Assembly: GCF_029892155.1 (NCBI RefSeq) | Contig: NZ_JARZAG010000003.1 | Location: 1 to 64,000, forward strand | Length of the DNA stretch: 64,000 bases | Reading direction: 5' to 3' | Origin: Kitasatospora sp. GAS204B | GTDB taxonomy: Bacteria > Actinomycetota > Actinomycetes > Streptomycetales > Streptomycetaceae | Part shown: positions 52,292-60,729 of the stretch, piece by piece | How positions within the stretch are numbered: the stretch's first letter is position 1 | Layout of the letters: every line of letters begins with the position of its first letter | The notes under the pieces: model-generated | What the model was told of the DNA's origin: nothing | Database searches by the model: none | Seen by the model: the letters and a program-made list of their open reading frames with translations, nothing else | Translations under genes and position numbers: made by a program

Positions 52292-53215
52292 GTGAACACC
52301 TCCGACCTGTTCGACCTCCCCGACCCGGACGACCCGGCGGGCCGTCCCGCGCGCCTGGCCGTGGGCGTGGTCGGCACCGGGCGGGTCGGCACCGCGCTCG
52401 GCGCGGCCCTGCAGCTGGCCGGCCACCAGGTGGTGGCCGCCTCCGGTGTCTCCGCCCTCTCCCGCCGCCGCGCCGAGGCGCTGCTGCCCGGGGTGCGCCT
52501 GGTGACGCCCCCTCAGGTGCTGGCCGCCGCCGACCTGGTCCTGCTGACCGTCCCCGACGACGCGCTGGCCGACCTGGTCGCGGGCCTGGCCACCACCGGC
52601 GCGATCCGCCCGGGCCAGCTGCTGGTGCACGCCTCGGGCGCGCACGGCGTCGGCATCCTGACCCTGGCCACCCGGGCCGGGGCGCTGCCACTGGCGCTGC
52701 ACCCGGCGATGACCTTCACCGGCACCTCGGTCGACGTGGCCCGGCTGGCCGGCTGCCCCTTCGGGGTGACCGCCCCCGAGGAGTTGCGCCCGGTGGCCGA
52801 GGCCCTGGTGGTGGAGATGGGCGGCGAGCCCGAGTGGGTGCCCGAGCAGGTCCGCGCGCTCTACCACACCGCCCTCGCGCACGGCGCGAACCACCTGGTC
52901 ACCCTGGTCGCGCAGGCCATCGAGCTGCTGCGGGTGGCCGGCGTGGCCGAGCCGGGCCGGCTGCTCGCCCCGCTGCTCGGCGCCGCGCTGGACAACAGCC
53001 TGCGGGCCGGCGACGCCGCGCTGACCGGCCCGGTCGCCCGCGGCGACGCGGGCACCGTGCGCCGCCACCTGGCGCAGCTGACTACCGTGTCTCCGGACAT
53101 CCCGGCGGCCTACCGGGCGATGGCGAAGGCCACCGCGCAGCGGGCGCTGGCGCACGGGACGCTGACGGACGAAGCGGCGGCCTCGCTGCTGGACGTACTC
53201 AACGAGGAGAAGTGA
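52292..53215 (+). CDS. Rossmann-like and DUF2520 domain protein
   Basis: A 307-residue protein. The N-terminal NAD(P)-binding fold reads VGVVGTGRVGTALGAALQLA (about residues 20-39). The C-terminal DUF2520 helical domain (about 165-300) includes LYHTALAHGANHLVTLVAQA. Related to 6-phosphogluconate-dehydrogenase-like and ketoreductase folds. In actinobacteria it regularly precedes panC, and a role in pantothenate synthesis (for example ketopantoate reduction) has been suggested but is not established. Its stop overlaps the panC start (TGATG). Confidence 0.85.
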   Translation: MNTSDLFDLPDPDDPAGRPARLAVGVVGTGRVGTALGAALQLAGHQVVAASGVSALSRRRAEALLPGVRLVTPPQVLAAADLVLLTVPDDALADLVAGLATTGAIRPGQLLVHASGAHGVGILTLATRAGALPLALHPAMTFTGTSVDVARLAGCPFGVTAPEELRPVAEALVVEMGGEPEWVPEQVRALYHTALAHGANHLVTLVAQAIELLRVAGVAEPGRLLAPLLGAALDNSLRAGDAALTGPVARGDAGTVRRHLAQLTTVSPDIPAAYRAMAKATAQRALAHGTLTDEAAASLLDVLNEEK

Positions 53216-54111
53216 TGGCCCGCCCCAAGCCCGCCGCCAAGGCGCCCAAGGTGCGCACGGCGCAGCTCACCCACACCGTCACCGACTTCGAGGCGGCCTT
53301 CTGGCCCGACGAGAGCCCGGTGGACAACGCGGTCGTGATGACCATGGGCGCCCTGCACGAGGGCCACGCCGCGCTGATCCGGGCGGCCCGCAAGGAGGTC
53401 GGCCCGGACGGCCGGGTGGCCGTGACGGTCTTCGTCAACCCGCTGCAGTTCGCCCCGAGCGAGGACCTGGACCGCTACCCGCGCACGCTGGCCGCCGACG
53501 TGCGGCTGGCCGAGGAGCACGGCGCCGACGTGGTCTTCGCCCCGCTGCCCGAGGAGGTCTACCCGAACGGCACCCCGCAGGTGCGGCTCGCCGCGGGCCC
53601 GATGGGCGAGCGGTTCGAGGGCGTCACCCGGCCCGGTCACTTCGACGGCATGCTGACCGTGGTGGCCAAGCTGCTGCACATCACCGACCCGGACTTCGCC
53701 TTCTTCGGCGAGAAGGACGCCCAGCAGCTGGCCCTGATCCAGCGGATGGTGGCCGACCTGGACTTCGACGTCGAGGTGATCGGCGTGCCGACCGTCCGGG
53801 AGGCGGACGGCCTGGCGCTCTCCTCGCGCAACCGCTTCCTCTCCGAGACCGAGCGCGAGCAGGCGCTGGCGCTCTCCCGCGCCCTGCTCGCCGGGCGGGA
53901 CGCCGGCGCACGCGGCCCCAAGGCCGTGCGCGAGGCGGCCGCCCAGGTGCTCGACGACGCCCCGGGCGTCGACCTCGACTACCTCGCCCTGATCGACCCG
54001 CACGACTTCGTCGAGGCGCCGGACGACTTCCAGGGCGAGGCGGTACTGGCCGTGGCGGCGAAGGTGGGGAGTACCCGCCTGATCGACAATGTTCGCCTTC
54101 AGGTCAGGTAG
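53215..54111 (+). CDS. panC: Pantothenate synthetase (pantoate-beta-alanine ligase)
   Basis: A 298-residue enzyme joining pantoate and beta-alanine with ATP. The nucleotidyltransferase motif MGALHEGHAALIRAA is at about residue 44, followed by VTVFVNPLQFAPSEDLDRYP. FGEKDAQQLALIQRMV and LALSSRNRFLSETER complete the family pattern. Residues 1-30 are a basic extension. The ATG overlaps the upstream stop by one base, so it is tightly coupled. PanD, which makes beta-alanine, follows. PanB is not here. Confidence 0.94.
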   Translation: MARPKPAAKAPKVRTAQLTHTVTDFEAAFWPDESPVDNAVVMTMGALHEGHAALIRAARKEVGPDGRVAVTVFVNPLQFAPSEDLDRYPRTLAADVRLAEEHGADVVFAPLPEEVYPNGTPQVRLAAGPMGERFEGVTRPGHFDGMLTVVAKLLHITDPDFAFFGEKDAQQLALIQRMVADLDFDVEVIGVPTVREADGLALSSRNRFLSETEREQALALSRALLAGRDAGARGPKAVREAAAQVLDDAPGVDLDYLALIDPHDFVEAPDDFQGEAVLAVAAKVGSTRLIDNVRLQVR

Positions 54112-54159
54112 TCCAGTTATCCCTTCGGCATGCACTCACCTACGGAGGCGTGACCCGTA

Positions 54160-54576
54160 ATGCTTCGCACCATGTTCAAGTCCAAGATCCACCGCGCCAC
54201 CGTCACCCAGGCCGACCTGCACTACGTCGGTTCGGTGACGGTGGACCAGGATCTGCTGGACGCCGCCGACATCCTGCCCGGCGAGTTGGTCCACATCGTC
54301 GACATCAACAACGGGGCCCGGCTGGAGACCTACACCATCGCCGGCCCGCGCGGCACCGGGGTGATCGGCATCAACGGCGCCGCCGCCCGGCTGGTCCACC
54401 CCGGCGACCTGGTGATCCTGATCGCCTACGGGCAGATGGACACCGCCGAGGCGAAGGCCTACCAGCCCAAGGTGGTCTTCGTGGACGCCGAGAACAAGAT
54501 CACCGGCACCGGGGCGGACGCCGCCGAGGCCCTGCCCGGGACGGACACCCTGCGCGGCGACGCCGTCCACGTGTAA
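54160..54576 (+). CDS. panD: Aspartate 1-decarboxylase
   Basis: A 138-residue pyruvoyl enzyme making beta-alanine from aspartate. Self-cleavage at Gly24-Ser25 in [20 protein letters not shown] yields the pyruvoyl group. [20 protein letters not shown] and [18 protein letters not shown] are family features. GGAGGCGTGACC precedes the ATG. It lies 48 bases after panC and 23 bases before nadB, so two aspartate-using pathways share the operon. Confidence 0.96.
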   Translation: MLRTMFKSKIHRATVTQADLHYVGSVTVDQDLLDAADILPGELVHIVDINNGARLETYTIAGPRGTGVIGINGAAARLVHPGDLVILIAYGQMDTAEAKAYQPKVVFVDAENKITGTGADAAEALPGTDTLRGDAVHV

Positions 54577-54599
54577 CACCTGCCGACTGGAGCTCCACC

Positions 54600-56267
54600 A
54601 TGCCTGTGACCCACCGCCTCACCGCCCCCACCCCGGGCTGGACCGCCACCACCGATGTCGTGGTGGTCGGTTCCGGCGTGGCCGGGCTCACCGCCGCGCT
54701 CGGCATCCGCCAGGCCGGCCTGCGGGTGACGGTGGTCACCAAGGCGATGCTGGACGACGGCTCCACCCGCTGGGCCCAGGGCGGCATAGCCGCCGCCCTG
54801 GGCGAGGGGGACACCCCCGAACAGCACCTGGCCGACACCCTGGTGGCCGGCGCCGGCGTCTGCGACGAGCAGGCCGTGCGGGTGCTGGTCACCGAGGGCC
54901 CGGGGGCGGTGCGCCGGCTGATCGCGGTCGGCGCCGCCTTCGACACCGACACCACGGGCGAGATCATGCTCACCCGCGAGGGCGGCCACCACCGGCGCCG
55001 GATCGCGCACGCGGGCGGCGACGCCACCGGCGCGGAGATATCGCGGGCCCTGGTCGCCGCCGTGCGCGACGACCCAGGCCTGGAGCTGATCGAGCACGCC
55101 CTGGTGCTCGACCTGCTCACCGACGAGAGCGGCCACGCGGCCGGCCTGACCCTGCACGTGATGGGCGAGGGCCAGCGCGACGGGGTGGGCGCACTGCGGG
55201 CCAAGGCCGTGGTGCTGGCCACCGGCGGCATGGGCCAGGTCTTCTCGGCCACCACCAACCCGGCGGTCTCCACCGGCGACGGCGTGGCGCTGGCGCTGCG
55301 GGCCGGCGCCGAGGTGGCCGACCTGGAGTTCGTCCAGTTCCACCCGACCGTGCTCTGGCTCGGCCCCGAGGCGCACGGCCAGCAGCCGCTGATCTCCGAG
55401 GCGGTGCGCGGCGAGGGCGCCTACCTGGTGGACGCCGCCGGCACCCGCTTCATGCTGGGGCAGCACGAGCTCAACGAGCTGGCCCCGCGCGACATCGTGG
55501 CCAAGGCGATCACCCGGCAGATGCAGGACCAGCGCGCCGAGCACATGTACCTGGACGGGCGGCACTTCGGCGCCGCCATGTGGGCCGAGCGGTTCCCGAC
55601 CATCCTGGCCTCCTGCCGCTCGCACGGCATCGACCCGGTCACCGAGCTGATCCCGATCGCGCCGGCCGCGCACTACGCCTCCGGCGGGGTCCGCACCGAC
55701 CTGCACGGGCGCACCTCGGTGCCCGGCCTGTACGCCTGCGGCGAGGTGGCCTGCACCGGGGTGCACGGCGCCAACCGGCTGGCCTCCAACTCGCTGCTGG
55801 AGGGCCTGGTCTTCGCCGAGCGGATCGCGGCCGAGCTGACCGAGCGGCACCGGGCGGGCGAACTGCCCGAGCGCGCGGTGGACGTGGCGGCCGCCCGGGC
55901 CGCCCACGCCGTCGCGCTGCCCGCGCCCGAGGCCAGGGCCCAGGTGCAGCAGCTGATGTCGCGCGGGGCGGGCGTGCTGCGCTCGGCCGCGAGCATGGCC
56001 GGCAGCGCCGAGGGCCTGGCCGCGCTGGCCGAGGGCGCCGCCGCGCACCTCGCCGACGAGAAGCCGGCCGACCCCCGGGTGGAGACCTGGGAGGCGGCCA
56101 ACCTGCTGCTGGTCGCCACCGCCCTGGTGACCGCCGCGGCCCGCCGCGCCGAGACCCGCGGCTGCCACTGGCGCGAGGACTTCCCGGAGCGCGACGACGT
56201 CCACTGGCAGCGACACCTGATCACCACCCTGACCGCGGACGGCCTCCGCATCGCCGAGGAGCACTGA
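54600..56267 (+). CDS. nadB: L-aspartate oxidase
   Basis: A 555-residue flavoprotein that oxidises aspartate to iminoaspartate for NAD synthesis. FAD-binding TDVVVVGSGVAGLTAALGI (about residue 18), STRWAQGGIAAALGEGDTPE, EFVQFHPTVLW, SEAVRGEGAYLVDAAGTRFM and YASGGVRTDLHGRTSVPGLY are diagnostic for NadB rather than SdhA. GGAG precedes the ATG. NadC follows 5 bases downstream; NadA, which uses iminoaspartate, is not in the window and must lie elsewhere. Confidence 0.95.
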   Translation: MPVTHRLTAPTPGWTATTDVVVVGSGVAGLTAALGIRQAGLRVTVVTKAMLDDGSTRWAQGGIAAALGEGDTPEQHLADTLVAGAGVCDEQAVRVLVTEGPGAVRRLIAVGAAFDTDTTGEIMLTREGGHHRRRIAHAGGDATGAEISRALVAAVRDDPGLELIEHALVLDLLTDESGHAAGLTLHVMGEGQRDGVGALRAKAVVLATGGMGQVFSATTNPAVSTGDGVALALRAGAEVADLEFVQFHPTVLWLGPEAHGQQPLISEAVRGEGAYLVDAAGTRFMLGQHELNELAPRDIVAKAITRQMQDQRAEHMYLDGRHFGAAMWAERFPTILASCRSHGIDPVTELIPIAPAAHYASGGVRTDLHGRTSVPGLYACGEVACTGVHGANRLASNSLLEGLVFAERIAAELTERHRAGELPERAVDVAAARAAHAVALPAPEARAQVQQLMSRGAGVLRSAASMAGSAEGLAALAEGAAAHLADEKPADPRVETWEAANLLLVATALVTAAARRAETRGCHWREDFPERDDVHWQRHLITTLTADGLRIAEEH

Positions 56268-56272
56268 CGACC

Positions 56273-57244
56273 ATGACCCACACGCACGAAGAACTGCCGC
56301 TCGCCGACCAGCAGGACGGCTGCGGCGCGGGCTGCGGCTGCGCCGACGGCGAGGGCTACGAGACCGGTCTCGACCCGGCGCTGGCGGAGCTGCTGGAGGC
56401 GGCGGGCCTGGACCCGGTCGAGGTCGAGGACATCGCCACCCTGGCGCTGGCCGAGGACCTGGCCGGCGGCGAGGACGTCACCTCGGTGGCCACCGTCCCC
56501 GAGGACGCGGTGGCCACCGCCGACTTCACCGCCCGCCAGGCGGGCGTGGTGGCCGGCCTGCGGATCGCCGAGGCCGTGGTCTCGCTGATCTGCGAGGAGG
56601 AGTTCGAGGTCGAGCGGCACGTCGAGGACGGCGACCGGGTCGAGGCCGGCCAGGTGCTGCTCTCGGTGCGCAGCCGCACCCGCGACCTGCTCACCGCCGA
56701 GCGCAGCGCGCTCAACCTGCTCTGCCACCTGTCCGGCATCGCCACCGCCACCCGCGCCTGGGCCGACGCGCTGGCGGGCACCGGCGCCGCGGTGCGCGAC
56801 ACCCGCAAGACCCACCCCGGCCTGCGCGCGCTGCAGAAGTACGCGGTGCGCTGCGGCGGCGGCGTCAACCACCGGATGGCGCTCTCCGACGCCGCGCTGA
56901 TCAAGGACAACCACGTGGTCGCCGCGGGCGGCGTGGCCGAGGCCTTCCGGGCCGTCCGGGCCGCCTACCCCGAGCTGGAGGTCGAGGTCGAGGTCGACCG
57001 GATCGACCAGATCCCGCCGGTGCTGGAGGCCGGGGCCGACCTGATCCTGCTGGACAACTTCAGCGTCGCCGAGCTCGGCGAGGCGGTCCGGCTGGTCGCG
57101 GGCCGGGCCAAGCTGGAGGCTTCCGGCGGTCTGACCCTGGCCACCGCGCGCGAGGTCGCCGAGACTGGTGTCGACTACCTGGCGGTCGGGGCGCTGACCC
57201 ACTCGGCACCCGTCCTGGACATCGGCCTGGACCTCCGTTCCTGA
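56273..57244 (+). CDS. nadC: Nicotinate-nucleotide pyrophosphorylase (carboxylating)
   Basis: A 323-residue quinolinate phosphoribosyltransferase. Catalytic blocks: LNLLCHLSGIATATRAWADA, RDTRKTHPGLRALQKYAVRC, GGVNHRMALSDAALIKDNHV and LILLDNFSV. Residues 1-40 are an acidic extension with a Cys cluster, CGAGCGC, also seen in other streptomycete NadC proteins as I recall. Its role is unknown (metal binding or oxidation sensing is possible). The ATG is 5 bases after nadB. coaX follows 26 bases downstream. Confidence 0.95.
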   Translation: MTHTHEELPLADQQDGCGAGCGCADGEGYETGLDPALAELLEAAGLDPVEVEDIATLALAEDLAGGEDVTSVATVPEDAVATADFTARQAGVVAGLRIAEAVVSLICEEEFEVERHVEDGDRVEAGQVLLSVRSRTRDLLTAERSALNLLCHLSGIATATRAWADALAGTGAAVRDTRKTHPGLRALQKYAVRCGGGVNHRMALSDAALIKDNHVVAAGGVAEAFRAVRAAYPELEVEVEVDRIDQIPPVLEAGADLILLDNFSVAELGEAVRLVAGRAKLEASGGLTLATAREVAETGVDYLAVGALTHSAPVLDIGLDLRS

Positions 57245-57270
57245 CCCTGCTCCCCCTACGAAAGCGGCCC

Positions 57271-58068
57271 ATGCTCCTCACCATCGACGTCGGCAACACC
57301 CAGACCACGCTCGGCCTGTTCGACGGCGAGGAGGTCGTCAACCACTGGCGGATCTCCACCGATCCGCGCCGCACCGCCGACGAACTGGCGGTGCTGATGC
57401 AGGGGCTGATGAGCCGTCATGTCGGCGGCGCGGGCGCCGAGCAGGTGAAGGTGGACGGGCTGGCGATCTGCTCCTCGGTGCCCGCCGTGCTGCACGAGCT
57501 GCGCGAGGTGACCCGTCGTTACTACGGCGACGTGCCTGCGGTGTTGGTGGCGCCGGGGGTGAAGACCGGGGTGCACGTCCTGATGGACAACCCCAAGGAG
57601 GTCGGCGCGGACCGGATCGTCAACGCGCTGGCCGCCAACCACCTGTACGGGGGGCCGTGCATCGTGGTCGACTTCGGCACCGCCACCACCTTCGACGCGA
57701 TCAACGAGCGCGGCGACTACGTGGGCGGCGCGATCGCCCCCGGCATCGAGATCTCGGTCGAGGCGCTGGGGGTGCGCGGCGCCCAGCTGCGCAAGATCGA
57801 GCTGGCCAGACCGCGCAACGTGATCGGCAAGAACACCGTGGAGGGCATGCAGTCCGGCGTGCTCTACGGTTTCGCCGGCCAGGTGGACGGGCTGGTCACC
57901 AGGATGGCCAAGGAGCTCTCCCCCAAGGACCCGGAGGACGTCCAGGTGATCGCCACCGGTGGCCTGGCCCCCCTGGTGCTCGGCGAGGCGAGCACCATCG
58001 ACGTGCACGAGCCCTGGCTGACGCTGATCGGGCTGCGGCTGGTCTACGAACGCAACGCGACAAGCTGA
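57271..58068 (+). CDS. coaX: Type III pantothenate kinase
   Basis: A 265-residue ASKHA-fold kinase for the first step of CoA synthesis. The phosphate-binding motif MLLTIDVGNTQTTLGLFDGE is N-terminal; GADRIVNALAANHLYGG and IVVDFGTATTFDAINERGDY are family blocks with catalytic Asp near 109-130. Its presence at the end of the DUF2520-panC-panD-nadB-nadC run places CoA and NAD precursor synthesis in one transcript. Confidence 0.95.
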   Translation: MLLTIDVGNTQTTLGLFDGEEVVNHWRISTDPRRTADELAVLMQGLMSRHVGGAGAEQVKVDGLAICSSVPAVLHELREVTRRYYGDVPAVLVAPGVKTGVHVLMDNPKEVGADRIVNALAANHLYGGPCIVVDFGTATTFDAINERGDYVGGAIAPGIEISVEALGVRGAQLRKIELARPRNVIGKNTVEGMQSGVLYGFAGQVDGLVTRMAKELSPKDPEDVQVIATGGLAPLVLGEASTIDVHEPWLTLIGLRLVYERNATS

Positions 58069-58143
58069 TCGCAGCTTGACCCGAACGGGGGGCGCAACGC
58101 GAGGCTTCCGACAAATCGGATATTCCTCACGTAGTGTCAACTC

Positions 58144-58857
58144 ATGCCCACGCCCCACGGATCCCGCGGCGGCATGGCCTTCAGCGCCGACGAAGTGCGC
58201 GTGCTGCGCCGTGCCCTCGCCCAAGCTCTCCACCCCACCGTTCCCGCGCAGCTGCCGCTCGGCGCCGCCCTCTGGGTCGAGGACGTCCAGGAGGCGCTCC
58301 GCCTGACCGAGGCGATCGACGAGGCCGCCCAGGAGGGCGGTCGGCTGCGCCGGTTCCTGCTCGCCGAACTGGTCCGCTACCGCGGCGCGCTGCCCGGCAG
58401 CGCCCGCGGCTACCTGGAACGCCTGGAGGACGCGGTCACCACCGGCTACCTGCCCGGACCCGACGACCTCTCGGCCCTGCGCGCCCTGACCCGCCAGCCC
58501 TGCGGCCCCGGCGAACACACCCGCCGCTCCCGACTGGCCGCCCGCTGCCACGCCCTGGCCGAGGCCGCCGTCCGCGAACGCCTCGCGCTCGCCGCCGGCC
58601 CGCCCCGCCCCGCCGCCGAGCCAGGCCCGGCCCCCGCGCGCCATCTGGCGGCCGTGCCCAGCCCCCTCACCGACCGAGCCGGAGGACCGACCCCGATGAG
58701 CACTCGCCCCCAGCAGCCCCCCGCCCCGGCTCAGCGGCCCAGCCGGATCCCCACCCCCGCCGAGCTCTTCGCCCGCCGACCGGCACCGGCGGTGGTACCC
58801 GTTCCCGTCCCGGCACAGGACGAAGAGGATGAGGAGCTCGCGACCGGGACGGGGTGA
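58144..58857 (+). CDS. Conserved streptomycete protein of unknown function
   Basis: A 237-residue cytosolic protein. Residues 10-155 are helical and Ala/Arg/Leu-rich (FSADEVRVLRRALAQALHPT and GYLERLEDAVTTGYLPGPDD). Residues 155-237 are a Pro-rich acidic tail (RIPTPAELFARRPAP). There is no signal peptide or membrane segment. TAGTGT (58132-58137) lies 6 bases upstream of the ATG, indicating a leaderless promoter. I know such proteins only as hypotheticals next to coaX. Confidence 0.65.
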   Translation: MPTPHGSRGGMAFSADEVRVLRRALAQALHPTVPAQLPLGAALWVEDVQEALRLTEAIDEAAQEGGRLRRFLLAELVRYRGALPGSARGYLERLEDAVTTGYLPGPDDLSALRALTRQPCGPGEHTRRSRLAARCHALAEAAVRERLALAAGPPRPAAEPGPAPARHLAAVPSPLTDRAGGPTPMSTRPQQPPAPAQRPSRIPTPAELFARRPAPAVVPVPVPAQDEEDEELATGTG

Positions 58858-59063
58858 AACCGCGTCCGAACCGCGTGCCATCGCCCCTCGGGGCGGTGGC
58901 GCGCAGTGCTTTATCGATAATTCGATCACCTTATGACTGATGAATGGTCAATCTTTCTCAAAATCTCCGCACGCTTACGCACGACTGTCCACAAGTGACC
59001 GATTCGTACCGCCGCCGCCCCCATAAGGTCCGCTGGGACCAATTCAGCAACCAGGGGGACCCC

Positions 59064-60653
59064 GTGCTTTCAGCCCGCACCCGCAGAGCCACCGCCGCCG
59101 GCGCCACGGCGCTCACCGCGCTCCTCACCGCCGGCCTGACGGCTTTGCCGGCGCACGCGGCGGCCGGCACGCTGACCATCAGCGGCCAGGCGGCCTACGC
59201 GCTGCCCACCGATGGGAGCACCCAGCAACTGCAGCTGACGATCGCCGACCCGCAGTCGACCAAGCCGCAGCTGAGCAAGGTCACGATCGACACCAGCGCA
59301 CTGGCCGGTATCGCCTCCTACCAGAGCACCGCCGGCTGCACCGCTCAGGGCGCCACCTTCACCTGTGACGAGTTCATCGGCAACGGCTCCACCGAGCTCC
59401 AGCTGCCCTTCCAGGCGGCCAAGGGTGCGAAGCTCGGAGCCTCCGGCAAGCTGCACCTCACGGCTGCCACGCCGGACGGCGGCTCCGCCTCGTTCGACAC
59501 CGCGCTGACCGTCGGCGGCACCAAGCTGTCGGTCAAGCCGCTCCCCGCACAGAACGGCCTCAAGGTCGGCTCGACCATCACCACCGGCCTGGAGATCACC
59601 AACAACGGGCCGCTGGCCTCCACCCAGACGAACATCGAGATCTACTCGGACACCGCGCTGCCGATGCACCAGTACGGCAACTGCCTCTACGACCACAGCT
59701 CGGGCATCGAGTCGCTCGCGATCTGCACCATCAACACCGGCATCGCTCCCGGCGAGACGGTCCACCTCGACCCGGTGCAGTTCGATGTGACCAGCCAGGC
59801 CCTGGGCGAGGACATCGAGTTCAACGTGAGCCCGCAGCCGGTCGACCTCGCACGATTCTCCAGCACCGACAAGTTCGTTCAGGGCAGCGGCCCGCGACTG
59901 ACCCTCGGCAAGCCCGAGTCCCCGGCCCCGATCCCGTCCACCGTGGCCGAGCTGAACATGAATGTCGGGGCCGACCTGGAAGTGAGCGTCGACAACAGCG
60001 CGGACTTCGTCGCACTCGGCAGCTGGAAGCCGCAGGCCGGTGGCAAGCAGGGCACCCTGGAGGTCGGCCTGCGCAACGACGGTCCGGCCATGATCAGCAG
60101 CCGGGCCGGCTCCTCCGTCGCCGACCTGCAGGTGATCCTGCCCGCCGGGGTCAAGGCGACCACGGTGCCGAACGGCTGCCGAGCGGCGAACCTCTCCGAC
60201 CCGGCGGGTCGGACCATGTACCGCTGCGACACCAAGGACACGCAGCTGGCCGGCTCCAAGATCACCTTCGACTTCGGCATCCAGGTCGACGACCCGACCG
60301 CCACCCGCAACGGCCTGGTCGACTTCGTGAACGGCGAGGCGCCGTCCGACTTCAACGCCACCGACAAGCTGAGCTTCGACCCGAACCCGGCCAACAACAG
60401 CGTCCAGCTCGCGTTCGGCGCCCAGGCCGCGACCGCCTCCCCCAGCACCGCCCCCGCCACCGCCATCAGCGCCGCCCCCGCGAGCAGCGCCCCGACCGCC
60501 TCCCCCACCAAGGCCGCCGGCCAGGACCTCGCCTTCACCGGCGGCGGCTCCAACAGCGGCACCATCGCCGCCGTCGGCGCCGGCGTGGTCGTCCTCGGCG
60601 CGGGTGCGCTCGTCTACGCGAACCGCCGCCGCAAGGCCGCCACGCACAACTGA
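59064..60653 (+). CDS. Secreted surface protein with C-terminal LAFTG sortase signal
   Basis: A 529-residue protein. Start at a GTG 4 bases after AGGGGGAC; the Sec signal peptide is residues 1-36 (ATALTALLTAGLTALPAHAA). The middle is built of beta-sandwich, DUF11-like units (LEITNNGPLASTQTNIEIYS, LRNDGPAMISSRAGSSVADL). A Ser/Thr/Pro/Ala-rich stalk (about 455-490) precedes LAFTGGG, a hydrophobic helix and the basic end NRRRKAATHN. LAxTG is the class E sortase motif, so it is expected on the cell wall. The AT-rich 200 bases upstream should hold its promoter. No sortase gene is adjacent. Confidence 0.85.
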   Translation: MLSARTRRATAAGATALTALLTAGLTALPAHAAAGTLTISGQAAYALPTDGSTQQLQLTIADPQSTKPQLSKVTIDTSALAGIASYQSTAGCTAQGATFTCDEFIGNGSTELQLPFQAAKGAKLGASGKLHLTAATPDGGSASFDTALTVGGTKLSVKPLPAQNGLKVGSTITTGLEITNNGPLASTQTNIEIYSDTALPMHQYGNCLYDHSSGIESLAICTINTGIAPGETVHLDPVQFDVTSQALGEDIEFNVSPQPVDLARFSSTDKFVQGSGPRLTLGKPESPAPIPSTVAELNMNVGADLEVSVDNSADFVALGSWKPQAGGKQGTLEVGLRNDGPAMISSRAGSSVADLQVILPAGVKATTVPNGCRAANLSDPAGRTMYRCDTKDTQLAGSKITFDFGIQVDDPTATRNGLVDFVNGEAPSDFNATDKLSFDPNPANNSVQLAFGAQAATASPSTAPATAISAAPASSAPTASPTKAAGQDLAFTGGGSNSGTIAAVGAGVVVLGAGALVYANRRRKAATHN

Positions 60654-60665
60654 CACCCGCGGCAC

Positions 60666-60705
60666 CCTCGCCCCGCCACCGGCGTCATGCGGTGGCGGGG
60701 CGAGG
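60666..60705 (+). terminator. 16-bp perfect hairpin terminator
   Basis: CCTCGCCCCGCCACCG (60666-60681) pairs with 60690-60705 around an 8-base loop, 12 bases past the surface protein stop and 24 bases before the lysS start. Confidence 0.8.
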
Positions 60706-60729
60706 TGTTCGGCTCGCTACCCTGATGAG

